Under the pieces are notes generated by a model. The model saw only the letters and a list, made by a program, of their open reading frames with translations, was not told the origin of the DNA and searched no databases. Shown here one piece after another: positions 52,421 to 61,330 of a DNA stretch of 64,000 nt; the first letter of the stretch is position 1; the number at the start of each line of letters is the position of its first letter. The stretch lies in the NCBI GenBank assembly GCA_020635195.1, contig JACKAG010000007.1, positions 62,001 to 126,000 of the forward strand. The letters are read 5' to 3'. Position numbers and translations under genes: made by a program. Source of the stretch: Deltaproteobacteria bacterium (GTDB lineage: Bacteria > Bdellovibrionota_B > Oligoflexia > Oligoflexales > Bog-1112).

Positions 52421-53232
52421 GCGACTGCCTTTCCAATGAGCAGATACAAAAAATCTGTGATCTTGCCTGCCGAGCCGGAGACAAAATCCTCGAGCTTTAT
52501 GCTGATGAGAGCTGTCACAGCGAATTCCAGATCAAAGAAGATCAGAGCCCGGTGACAAGAGCAGACCTTGCATCACATCAGATGATTTATGATGGCCTGT
52601 CCGCCCATTTTCCCTTTCAGGTTATTTCTGAAGAAGGTGATCTGACAAACTGTCATAATATGAGCCAGCATTGTTACTGGCTTGTTGACCCCCTGGACGG
52701 GACAAAAGAGTTTATTGCCAGAACCGATGATTTTTGCATCAATATTGCGCTGATACAGGATAAACGGCCCATCTTCGGACTGATTTACGCACCGATTTCC
52801 ACTCAATTATTTTATGCCCAAAAAGGCATGGGAAGTTTCCGCCGGGATGCTAAAGGCCATGAGCTGCGGATCTTCAGCCATCAGCCTTTTGATATAAATC
52901 ACTTTACCATTGTGATGAGCCGAAGACACGGTGCCCAGCTCCCCATGGCTATGCAGGCAAAATGGCCAGGCTGCCAGATCAGAAAACAGGGCAGCGCCCT
53001 TAAGTTCTGCTCAGTCGCAGAAGGGTCCGCAGATCTGTATCTCCGCATGGGCAGGACAAGCTTATGGGACACCGCAGCCGGACAGATCATACTGGAAGAA
53101 GCAGGAGGGAAACTGGTTGACAGTCAGGGCATCCCTCTGAGCTATTCCACCGATTCCCTTATTAATGGAGATTTCTGGGCAGTCGGAGATTACAGCTGCC
53201 CTCATAATTTTATCCGCATGCTATGGAACTGA
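52417..53232 (+). CDS. cysQ: 3'(2'),5'-bisphosphate nucleotidase CysQ
   Basis: The 271-residue protein belongs to the inositol-monophosphatase superfamily: SPVTRADLASHQMI, VISEEGDL (metal-binding Glu), WLVDPLDGTKEFI and LWDTAAGQIILEEAGG with the catalytic Asp residues. It hydrolyses 3'-phosphoadenosine-5'-phosphate and recycles the sulfate pathway by-product. The GTG at 52417 overlaps the cca stop as GTGA, with AGGA upstream; a longer frame from 52351 lies inside cca. Confidence 0.92.
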   Translation: MSDCLSNEQIQKICDLACRAGDKILELYADESCHSEFQIKEDQSPVTRADLASHQMIYDGLSAHFPFQVISEEGDLTNCHNMSQHCYWLVDPLDGTKEFIARTDDFCINIALIQDKRPIFGLIYAPISTQLFYAQKGMGSFRRDAKGHELRIFSHQPFDINHFTIVMSRRHGAQLPMAMQAKWPGCQIRKQGSALKFCSVAEGSADLYLRMGRTSLWDTAAGQIILEEAGGKLVDSQGIPLSYSTDSLINGDFWAVGDYSCPHNFIRMLWN

Positions 53233-53351
53233 GACCTTCTTAGTTCTTCATCAAACAGAGCCGTTCTACAAAAATCGTGCCTTAAAACAGAGCCGAGATA
53301 TAATGAACTCTGTAAGAAAGACTGATGATCTTTCCTGTTCAGGAGGCTCTG

Positions 53352-53774
53352 GTGAAGCTGAAATTCGTATCTGATGTTATGACCAGAAAATTATATACGG
53401 TAACCCCAGATGCCGATATAAAAAGTATCCATGAAATCATGCAGAAAAAGTGTGTTCAGCATCTGCTCGTTTCTGGCAAGTCCGGAGAACTCCTTGGTAT
53501 GATCAGTGACCGGGATATCAAAAAATATATCAGCCCCTTTGTCGGATCAGGAGCAGAGACCTCAAAAGACCGGGCCACGCTTAACCTGCGTGCAGCAACA
53601 ATCATGGCAAAAAATATCATAGTGGCTCACCCTGAAGACAGCCTGAAACACTGTACAGAAACCATGCTAAGTAAAAGCATTCATGCATTACCTATCGTAG
53701 AAAAACAGGGAGATCGTCTGGTAGGACTTGTCACCACAACAGACCTGCTCCGGGTGCTGCTTTCGATATTATAA
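53352..53774 (+). CDS. CBS-pair domain protein
   Basis: The 140-residue protein consists of two CBS motifs: VSDVMTRKLYTVTPDADIKSIHEIMQKKCVQHLLV and AATIMAKNIIVAHPEDSLKHCTETMLSKSIHALPIV. Such pairs bind adenosine nucleotides. GTG 53352 is preferred to ATG 53325, as AGGAGG is five bases before it. Its regulated partner is not apparent; the next gene is acuI 56 bases later. Confidence 0.85.
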   Translation: MKLKFVSDVMTRKLYTVTPDADIKSIHEIMQKKCVQHLLVSGKSGELLGMISDRDIKKYISPFVGSGAETSKDRATLNLRAATIMAKNIIVAHPEDSLKHCTETMLSKSIHALPIVEKQGDRLVGLVTTTDLLRVLLSIL

Positions 53775-53829
53775 GCAAAATAAGAATAACAAAGACCAGA
53801 ACATCCAGACAAAAGATCAGGAATGCTCA

Positions 53830-54846
53830 ATGAAAAACCATCTGACCTATCAGGTTTCTGCCGATGCTGGCATCATCACGGCCTCTTTTAAAGAACAGGC
53901 CATCCCTGAACTAAAAAACTCAGAGGTGCTGATCCGCAGCTGCTACTCCAGCATCAATTATAAAGATGCCCTCGGAGTCACCGGACGAGGAAAAATTTAC
54001 CGCTCATTGCCGATGGTTGCAGGCATTGATGTCGCAGGAATTATCGCAAAAAGCCGCCATCCGGACTTCCGGGAAGGAGATGAAGTCCTGATAACAGGTT
54101 GTGGACTTGGAGAAAATCAGGATGGTGGTTTTGCAGAGTTTGTCCGGGCTCCCGGAGACTGGGCTGTACACCTGCCACGTGGCTTAAACCTCAGAGAATC
54201 CATGATACTCGGGACCGCAGGTTTTACAGCGGCCCTTTGCCTCCACAGGATGGAACAAAATGGGCAGTGCCCTGACACAGGCCCTGTGCTTGTCACAGGG
54301 GCATCCGGAGGTGTCGGCAGCCTTGCTGTCTGCATCTTTGCTGCCCGGGGCTACCGGGTCACAGCCTGCTCCCGCAAAGAATCTGCCCGTCCGTTTTTGT
54401 CTGACATCGGAGCCGATGAATGGCTCCACCCGGATCACTTCAGAGGAGATCCACGCCCACTGGAAAAGGGCGTATGGGGCGCTGTTGTTGACAATGTCGG
54501 AGGCCCCCTGCTTTCTGCATTGCTTCCCTCTGTCAGGCTCTGGGGAAATGTCGCATCGATAGGATTAACATCCGGACACGAATTTAAAACAAGTGTCATG
54601 CCTTTTATTCTTCGGGGAGTCAGCCTTCTTGGTATCAGCTCAGCAAACTGCCCTATGCCCCTGCGCAAAATCATCTGGAAACGACTGGCAGAGGATCTGA
54701 AACCGACACAGCTGAGCAAAATTCTTCAGAAAGAAATTCTCTTTCGCGACATTCCGGGAGCTTTTAGTCCCTTTATCGAAGGCACCGTCCTGGGAAGGCA
54801 GCTTGTACTGATGGAAGCGCAGATTCAGAACAAGCCTGCTTCATAA
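53830..54846 (+). CDS. acuI: Acrylyl-CoA reductase-type MDR oxidoreductase (AcuI/YhdH)
   Basis: The 338-residue protein is an NADPH-dependent quinone-reductase-like MDR enzyme. Signs are SSINYKDALGVTGRGKIYRSLPMVAGIDVAG, the Rossmann motif VLVTGASGGVGSLAVCI and the AcuI/YhdH-typical FKTSVMPFILRGVSLLGISSANCP near residue 255-280. AcuI reduces acryloyl-CoA to propionyl-CoA. ATG 53830 follows AGGA; the longer frame overlaps the CBS gene and is not used. Confidence 0.88.
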   Translation: MKNHLTYQVSADAGIITASFKEQAIPELKNSEVLIRSCYSSINYKDALGVTGRGKIYRSLPMVAGIDVAGIIAKSRHPDFREGDEVLITGCGLGENQDGGFAEFVRAPGDWAVHLPRGLNLRESMILGTAGFTAALCLHRMEQNGQCPDTGPVLVTGASGGVGSLAVCIFAARGYRVTACSRKESARPFLSDIGADEWLHPDHFRGDPRPLEKGVWGAVVDNVGGPLLSALLPSVRLWGNVASIGLTSGHEFKTSVMPFILRGVSLLGISSANCPMPLRKIIWKRLAEDLKPTQLSKILQKEILFRDIPGAFSPFIEGTVLGRQLVLMEAQIQNKPAS

Positions 54847-54938
54847 GATTTCAGGATTGCATTTATTATTTCAGTATTCACAGACCAATCCACAGCATCA
54901 CGCCTGCTCACAACAGAATCAGCATGCTCTCAGACATA

Positions 54939-54963
54939 TTGCTCTTTTTTATAAAAAGAGCAA
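54939..54963 (+). terminator. Perfect 11-base-arm hairpin after acuI
   Basis: TTGCTCTTTTT, three bases, AAAAAGAGCAA. Arms rich in A/T runs on both sides, as in bidirectional terminators. It is 93 bases after the acuI stop. Confidence 0.55.
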
Positions 54964-55128
54964 CTTCGCTTAGTCTTAAAGACTTACACTCTGTCTTCAC
55001 TACATAAAAAAAGAACATCGTAACAGATTGAAAAATCAACAATAAACAATATTTATATATAATCATAAGCCAAAAAAAGGTAAAATGCCTGCCGTTTCAT
55101 CCCCTAGCGACAAAAAGAGGATATCTTC

Positions 55129-58002
55129 ATGAAATTAAATAAAAATACAGCCAGCCTGAACCGGCTCGGGCTTATATGTTTCGCAGGAGCTCTTTTCTTC
55201 ATTGCTTCTCTGCATGCTCAGAAAGTTATCGCCCACTCTCAGAAATGGGCAAGTGAACAAAGTGATCTTCCTAAAGATCCTGCGGTTCATTACGGACGAC
55301 TGGAAAATGGCTTTAAATATGCATGGAGTAAAAAAACAGAGAAAGACTCTTGTCTGCTGCGGCTGATGGTACATACAGGCTCTCTGCATGAAAGAGAAGA
55401 TGAACGTGGTATCGCACATTTCCTGGAACATCTGGCTTTTGATGGTAGCAAAAATTTTCCCGATGGAACTCTGAGAAGCTATTTTCAGGAAATGGGGGTG
55501 AAACATGGCCCCCATCTGAATGCTCATACAGATTTTGATGAAACTGTCTACGAAATCAATCTGCCTCAATGCACACCAGAAAGGCTAAGCCAAGCCCTGA
55601 CTGCCTTCAGAGATTTCGCAGACGGCCTGCTGCTCAAAGAAAGTGAAATAGAAAAAGAACGCGGCATCATAGATATGGAGGATCAGAAAAGAGACTCTAA
55701 AGATCTCCGGATATACAGAAAAATAATGAGCGAATTTTATAAAGGAACGATTTATGCTCAAAGACTCCCCATCGGAGAAAAAAATATCCGCAAAACATTT
55801 GACCGCAAAAAGATTCACGAATTTTACAAAAGATGGTACCGGCCCGACAATATGACCCTGATTCTTGTTGGTGATTTTGGACAGACAGGTCCCGAAGATC
55901 AGATCCGGGATATATTTGCATCTCTGCAAAAAGATTCTGAAGAATTTCCTGTGGCTCCGGATCGTGGATCGTTAAACCCGGAACACAAAGAAACCATCAT
56001 ATCCGAAACAGACTCTCCATTCGTCAAGATCAGCTTTCTTTCAACAGAGCAACAGGAAAAACGAGAATTCACGAAAGAATATTTCTTCCGGCAGAACAAG
56101 CTCCTGTTAGTGGGAAGCTTATATCAGTACAAGATCTCCCAATATCTTTCAGAACACAAAAAAGATTTTCATCACATCAGCTTAGTCAACGACGTTGATT
56201 TCGATATTATGCAAAATGGTATACGCTTTATTCTCAACAAAGACCGTTGGACAGAAGGCCTTCTTCAGGCAACCTTACTGCACAATGAAATCATATCATG
56301 CGGCTTCAACAGCCATGACCGGACAATCGTCCTCAGAGAGATCGAAACATTGCTGAAAAACATGGCTGAAAGAGAAGATGCTGAAAACGTATTGAATGGG
56401 CTGCTCAATGACGCCAGACAGCAGGCCCCGAGACTGGATCCGGAAAGCCTCGTTTCGTTATACAGGGAGTTCCTTCAAACACTAACGCTCCAGGAGCTGA
56501 ACCACACGCTCAGGGATCTTTTTAATCATGATAAAACATTCTCCTCCAACCTTCTTGTCATTGGTGATTTTTCAGAAAAAGAAGATCGCTTATTAACTGA
56601 GCAGATCCGGGAGGTCGTTACTGAAGGATTAAAAACGAGAGTATCCTGTACAAAATCAGAAACCCCGGAATTCGGATATAAATCAGCAGCTCCCGAAAAG
56701 GTGGAAGAATATAAACATATAATCAATACTGACTTTGATTACCATAGCATCGAATTCAGAAACGGAGTCATCGCTCATCTGAAAAAAAACACCGATCCGG
56801 AAAGACCCGGAACAATCCTGATCCACGCAAAAATAGGCCATGGTTTATGGGAATTCGATGCCAGTGACAAGGTTCTGATAGAGCTGGGAAGCTCGAACTT
56901 AATTTTGGGAGGCACCAGAAAACATCCTTTTATTCAGTTTCGTGATCTGACCGCCGGAAAAGATATTTCTTTCCATTTCACAACGACTAATTATGACAGC
57001 TCCTTTTCTGGCAGAAGCTCTCCGGATGATTTTCTTCATTACTTAGAATGGAACAGAGCCTACATAGACGATCCCGCATTTGGTAGTGCTTCTATTCCCA
57101 AAGCGAAGGACCATAAAACTCAATGGCTTAAAAATATTACAAACACCTTCTATGAACCTTTTTACCATGATTTTCGAAAATATTTGTATGATGACGATTT
57201 TTCCCCTTTAACAGAAACACAAATCAACAATACGAAAGAAACAGAGATCATAGCATGGATGAAAGAAAATCTGCTAAACCGCTGCCCGGAATTTACCATC
57301 GTAGGAGACATTGATACAGAGCAGGCTATACAACATCTGTATCAGACATTCGGTGATCTGACATGTAAAAGGATGCCAGCAAAAGATGAAATCAGAGCCG
57401 AAAAGTCACATCGAAAATCCGGTGTGCACCGGGAATATCATATTGACTCAGAAGATCCGACGGCCCTTGTCGGATTTACCTGGCCAGTCCATAGCGTCCC
57501 CGGTAACCTGCGTTCTGTAATAGAAAATATCATTGATCAACGGATCACAGCATCAATAAGAGAAGATCTCAACATCACCTACACCCCTCAGGTCAGTCTG
57601 AATATAAGCCCTGATCCATGGGAAGACAATTACCTTGAGATAAAGATTATCACCGATCCTCAGCAAACAAGCACGGTTCTGGAAATAACACCTAAAATAG
57701 TGGCGAGCTTTCTGGAACAACCAGTAAACGAAGCTGAATTAAATCAGGCCAGAAACCCGGTCGCTGAGCAGCTAAAACTGGCAAAAACATCGAGCAGCTT
57801 CTGGCTCAACCAGATTCCTGTCCGGAAAGGATATTTTTCTTCATATGAAGAAGGGCTACAGCATCTACTTTCCCGCAATCATGAGCAGCTTAATACGATC
57901 ATCCTCGATATGCTCAGCCCTGACAAATACTCATCCATCGTCATTAAACCTGAACAAAAGATAAGAGGGTCACAGGTTCAGCTGACTCCAGCTTGTGAGT
58001 GA
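55129..58002 (+). CDS. M16 family zinc metallopeptidase
   Basis: The 957-residue protein has a signal peptide (LGLICFAGALFFIASLHA), so it acts in the periplasm. The inverted zinc motif HFLEH (about residues 97-101) is followed by Glu at about 178 in EKERGIIDMED, the usual spacing. The C-terminal half is a second, inactive-looking M16 domain (GLWEFDASDKVLIELGSSNLI, VHREYHIDSEDPTALVGFTWP). M16 enzymes (pitrilysin-like) cut peptides and misfolded polypeptides. ATG 55129 follows AAAGAGG. Its stop region overlaps the convergent YdjC gene by 33 bases. Confidence 0.9.
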   Translation: MKLNKNTASLNRLGLICFAGALFFIASLHAQKVIAHSQKWASEQSDLPKDPAVHYGRLENGFKYAWSKKTEKDSCLLRLMVHTGSLHEREDERGIAHFLEHLAFDGSKNFPDGTLRSYFQEMGVKHGPHLNAHTDFDETVYEINLPQCTPERLSQALTAFRDFADGLLLKESEIEKERGIIDMEDQKRDSKDLRIYRKIMSEFYKGTIYAQRLPIGEKNIRKTFDRKKIHEFYKRWYRPDNMTLILVGDFGQTGPEDQIRDIFASLQKDSEEFPVAPDRGSLNPEHKETIISETDSPFVKISFLSTEQQEKREFTKEYFFRQNKLLLVGSLYQYKISQYLSEHKKDFHHISLVNDVDFDIMQNGIRFILNKDRWTEGLLQATLLHNEIISCGFNSHDRTIVLREIETLLKNMAEREDAENVLNGLLNDARQQAPRLDPESLVSLYREFLQTLTLQELNHTLRDLFNHDKTFSSNLLVIGDFSEKEDRLLTEQIREVVTEGLKTRVSCTKSETPEFGYKSAAPEKVEEYKHIINTDFDYHSIEFRNGVIAHLKKNTDPERPGTILIHAKIGHGLWEFDASDKVLIELGSSNLILGGTRKHPFIQFRDLTAGKDISFHFTTTNYDSSFSGRSSPDDFLHYLEWNRAYIDDPAFGSASIPKAKDHKTQWLKNITNTFYEPFYHDFRKYLYDDDFSPLTETQINNTKETEIIAWMKENLLNRCPEFTIVGDIDTEQAIQHLYQTFGDLTCKRMPAKDEIRAEKSHRKSGVHREYHIDSEDPTALVGFTWPVHSVPGNLRSVIENIIDQRITASIREDLNITYTPQVSLNISPDPWEDNYLEIKIITDPQQTSTVLEITPKIVASFLEQPVNEAELNQARNPVAEQLKLAKTSSSFWLNQIPVRKGYFSSYEEGLQHLLSRNHEQLNTIILDMLSPDKYSSIVIKPEQKIRGSQVQLTPACE

Positions 58003-58908
58003 TATCTTTTCCTCACGGAGAAGGGCGATAAATCCGGGATCACTGAGTATTTTTGTATCCCACGTCCTTCGGACTTCTCTCATCTTATTTCCTATCATTG
58101 CGGACAGCTCTTCTCCGGGATCGGACAGATGGGTGATGATCTGAGTCAGTCCGGGCTTTAGTGACCTGATCGCTCTGACATATGCATCCCGTCGATCTTC
58201 ATAAGAGTCCAGTCCCCCGACATCGGTAATTAAGCGATCGAGCATAAAATATCCGGATCTTTCTTTTTCCTTCAGAAAATCCTTTACTTCATCATAAGGC
58301 ATATTCCTGAGCTTAAAATAAGCTTCGAGTTCATCAGACCACCTGACCAGCATAGGCAAAACTTTGTTTCGCTCTGCTATGTCGACATAAATTTTTAACC
58401 ACTCAGCCTTCATAGCGACTGTTCCCATATGAATATCAATATGAGAAATAGCCAATCCAAGCTTCCGTATCTTTGCAATTTGCGCTTCTGTTTCTTTCCT
58501 AACGTCAGATAAACCTGCATACTTCATGGTATCAGACAAAGAGCGATGAAGAGTCCCCAGCTCATCAACCAGACCCGGAACAGAAGAGTAGGGCGCCGTG
58601 GGTGGCCATCGATAAGAAGAAAATTCACTGTTAAGTGTAATATGAACACCGATATCACAGTGTTTACAATCTTTCAGAACCGTGGCCGCTTCGAACACCC
58701 ACGGACAAGGAGCCATCATACTGACAGATGATATATGACCTGCCTGAAGGAGCCGAAGTGATGCACGATTGACGCCATGACTGACTCCGACATCATCTCC
58801 ATGAATGATAAGATATTTTATCCCTGTTTCACCTGATTGATTCATCCCATAAGCCCCGATGTTCAGACATAAAATAAAAGAAGCAAATATAAACCTAAAA
58901 TATCCCAA
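57970..58908 (-). CDS. YdjC/ChbG-type carbohydrate deacetylase, exported
   Basis: The protein (about 312 residues) is a YdjC-family deacetylase: YLIIHGDDVGVSHGVNRAS (Asp pair, metal binding), IGVHITLNSEF and SHIDIHMGTVAM supply the His/Asp ligands. It removes acetyl groups from chito-oligosaccharide-like sugars. A TTG at 58908 with AGGAG eight bases upstream is preferred, giving a signal peptide (FRFIFASFILCLNIGAYG); an earlier TTG at 58950 is possible. Export is unusual for this family, which is mostly cytoplasmic. Confidence 0.8.
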   Translation of the reverse strand: MGYFRFIFASFILCLNIGAYGMNQSGETGIKYLIIHGDDVGVSHGVNRASLRLLQAGHISSVSMMAPCPWVFEAATVLKDCKHCDIGVHITLNSEFSSYRWPPTAPYSSVPGLVDELGTLHRSLSDTMKYAGLSDVRKETEAQIAKIRKLGLAISHIDIHMGTVAMKAEWLKIYVDIAERNKVLPMLVRWSDELEAYFKLRNMPYDEVKDFLKEKERSGYFMLDRLITDVGGLDSYEDRRDAYVRAIRSLKPGLTQIITHLSDPGEELSAMIGNKMREVRRTWDTKILSDPGFIALLREEKISLTSWSQLNL

Positions 58909-59128
58909 AGTAAATTCTCCTGATCCGGAAATTTTAAGCACGGACAACAAAAAAACATATGGAGTTTAAGAGAAAATAAAGCGTTGCGGCAGATCCTACC
59001 GTCTATGTTTCGCAGCTACATGTTCTCTTTTCTGGCAATCTTGCGTGAGTCATGACCTTCCGGAAACTTCCGTGCTCAAAGCTATGAGCCTGTTAAAGAT
59101 AGCTCTTTCTGTACGGAATTCACTATGG

Positions 59129-59806
59129 TCATCCGGGAAAAATCAGCGAAGGTCCTTCCTCACAGGGTACAGACATATCCGTAGTCACCAGGACTATCCC
59201 GGATTCGACCCGGATCTCAACCAGGGTACTTTTCGCAATATTTCTCATTGCTAAAACTCCACTGGTCTGGTTGATCTTCGTGCGACTTAATGCATAAGTC
59301 AGACCCTGAGTCGTGACTCTCGCCTGAGGAAAAGGGAAGATAGAAACCTTAGCTCCAACGAAGGTTCTGAAATCCATCTGCTCTCTGACGACAAAACCAG
59401 ACTTAGAAGAACCCTGCTGCATCGCATAGAAACAGATTTCACCATCACGCTGATGATGCTTGATCAGAGAATGAAGATTCCCCAGCGCATGATCCATCTC
59501 ACCACCAGAAATGCCATAGATACTGATTCTTCCTGGCTGAGTTCTGCGGGCAAACGCAAGAATTTTTTCAAAGTCCGTCTGATTCTGATCATTGATCCTG
59601 ATAAACTCAGTGTTTTTAGTGCGAACAGCTCCCGAAACAGAATCAAGATCACCCACCACATACTGTGGTTCGATTCCATAGCGGATCGCTTTATGAAAGG
59701 CTCCGTCGGCCGCAAACACCACTTTCGGATTCAGACTTCTGGCATGCTCAATATCATCTTTAGTCAGATCTCCGTTTAAGAGCAGAACGCTATCAGCCCC
59801 GAGCAT
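59129..59806 (-). CDS. Thiamine pyrophosphokinase
   Basis: The 225-residue protein has the TPK pattern: VVFAADGAFHKAI, YVVGDLDSVSG, NDQNQTDFEKIL and SGGEMDHALGNL. It transfers pyrophosphate from ATP to thiamine. Its start overlaps the end of the SemiSWEET gene by 14 bases, with GGAACGAAT before the ATG, so the two are coupled. Confidence 0.9.
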   Translation of the reverse strand: MLGADSVLLLNGDLTKDDIEHARSLNPKVVFAADGAFHKAIRYGIEPQYVVGDLDSVSGAVRTKNTEFIRINDQNQTDFEKILAFARRTQPGRISIYGISGGEMDHALGNLHSLIKHHQRDGEICFYAMQQGSSKSGFVVREQMDFRTFVGAKVSIFPFPQARVTTQGLTYALSRTKINQTSGVLAMRNIAKSTLVEIRVESGIVLVTTDMSVPCEEGPSLIFPG

Positions 59807-60056
59807 ATTCGTTCCAGTACTTAAACGCGATGAGGTAAAAACAGGAAACTGCCATCACGATATTCGTCGTCCATACCGCCGTAGCATGCAGGATAACTCC
59901 ATAAGCAATCCAGGCAACAGAACAAAGCAGAATATTGAAGAGCATCAACCAGGAAAGATCTTCGGTAGACCTTGTCGTATGTGACTTCCATATCTGAGGA
60001 ACAAGAGAAATAGTAGAACTAAGGAAAGCAATCCATTCAACAGCACTGAGTATCAT
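59793..60056 (-). CDS. SemiSWEET/PQ-loop small transporter
   Basis: The 87-residue protein has three hydrophobic helices and the PQ motif: STISLVPQIWKSHTTRSTEDLSWLM (about 18-42). SemiSWEETs dimerise to move sugars across the membrane. Coupling with a thiamine pyrophosphokinase suggests transport of thiamine or a related compound rather than sugar (inference). Confidence 0.85.
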   Translation of the reverse strand: MILSAVEWIAFLSSTISLVPQIWKSHTTRSTEDLSWLMLFNILLCSVAWIAYGVILHATAVWTTNIVMAVSCFYLIAFKYWNEYARG

Positions 60057-60450
60057 ATCAGTCTCCCTACGCTAGTATTAGCCAGATCAGGTGCAACGGG
60101 TTGATCTTGCGATCTCTCAGCCAGAAAGCGGCACCCCGGACATTTTGTGAGTTCCGAACATCAAAAGAAAGGCGAAGAACCCCTTTAACTATCTAATTCA
60201 GTTATAAAAAAAAAGAAGCAACAGCGTCTCGCAGCTACAGTTTGTAGCACAATCAATCGCAGACCACCAGCAACAAAAAAAGGCCCAGCGCCCGTTTATT
60301 GAACGCTTACAGATCCGCAGCCACAAAACACTCTGGCCGCTACATTGTCTGTAAAATTCCCTAAATGAATTTTCCGAGGCGCAGATAGCCTTTTTTTGTT
60401 GTTTTTTGGAGACCTGGAATGATCATTTCAGATATGGAATCCCAGGGAAT
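60057..60450. other. Gap leading into IS debris
   Basis: About 390 bases. No gene. An A-run (60207-60215) and short AT-rich stretches are present. Confidence 0.4.
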
Positions 60451-60454
60451 TACC

Positions 60455-60750
60455 TGCGCAAGTTTTATCATGCTCGTTTGTGAAATACTGATCCACCTTC
60501 ACCAAACTGACAGGAAGAAGTTTGATGAAGGTCTGGAAAGGAGAGTTCCGGGAGTGTGGGATAACCGACAGGCTGGTGAACCCCTGTCTGGAAATTCAGT
60601 TAAAGAGAGAATCCTACCGGAGCAAAACTGCTGCTACGAACAAAAATAATCAGGAGGGTTCTGCCGGTAACCGTTAGAAAGGAAATGTTGGTCTGGGAGA
60701 GATCGTCATTTCGCTCCGCTGGTGGGTCAAACAGAGTGCAAATGGAGCAT
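60455..60750 (+). pseudogene. C-terminal istB remnant and IS21 end
   Basis: One frame reads GITDRLVNPCLEIQLKRES then YRSKTAATNKNNQEGSAGNR and a stop at 60672, close to the IstB C-terminus of the intact element at 29 kb (TDRLLNPCMEIQLRGESYRTK). Upstream the homology is frameshifted. Then follow TGGTGGGTCAAACAGAGTGCAAATG, the terminal repeat of IS21. The orientation is reversed compared with the intact copy. Confidence 0.7.
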
Positions 60751-60896
60751 CTGCAAAAATTTCATCCCAGACAGGAAAAGCCCCCCGCAGGGTAGCTTTT
60801 ATTCAAAAAATCAACAATCGGAGGCTCCGGGATTTTCATGCAAATTGCTCGGGGCGTCATAGAAATTCTCTCTGGATGCAACCACCGGAATGGTAC

Positions 60897-60945
60897 ATAC
60901 ATCTGGCTACATCTGTCATTTGACTTAACTGACGACAGGCCCTAA
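60897..60945 (+). mobile_element. IS5-family end fragment
   Basis: These 49 bases match the last 49 bases of the IS5 remnant at 41786-41834 with three changes. Only this end remains. Confidence 0.65.
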
Positions 60946-60960
60946 ATTTATTTGTAATTC

Positions 60961-61330
60961 TCAATCAAGATGAAACCAAAAACGCTTTTTGAGAGGTTTG
61001 CTATCTCCAAGATTAATGGTACTTTCAAATTCACCGCCATTTTTGAGTATTGTTCGCTCAGAAGCAACATTGCCTTCATCGCAGGTGACGAGGAGATTGC
61101 CGATCGTTCTTGCTTTTTCAGTACCCAAAAGCTGCTTCACCATTTCGGTAGCGACGCCCTTGCGCCGCCAAGAAGGTCGAACTATATAACCGATATGCCC
61201 AGCTTCCCGTCTGAGGAAGTCATTGAGTTCATGGCGGAGCCCGATGCGACCAATGACTTCCTCATCCTCAACAGCCCAGTAAGTACTGCCACAAACAAAA
61301 TGAGACGGAGGACTTGTTTCGAACCTTTGA
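60961..61330 (-). pseudogene. GNAT acetyltransferase, 3' part, split by IS256
   Basis: The frame encodes EEVIGRIGLRHELNDFL, HIGYIVRPSWRRKGVATEMVKQLL (acetyl-CoA binding Q/RxxGxA motif) and ITC-like LVTCDEGNVASERTILKNGGEFE, a typical GNAT N-acetyltransferase. It begins exactly at the left end of IS256 copy 2. The 5' part lies at 62699-62865. Removing the element and one 9-bp duplication restores a 528-base frame (175 residues) ending RFWFHLD. Confidence 0.88.

Noticed and set aside
55135..56726. Minus-strand frames inside the M16 peptidase gene
   Set aside because: Shadows of a 957-codon gene with clear zinc-site motifs.
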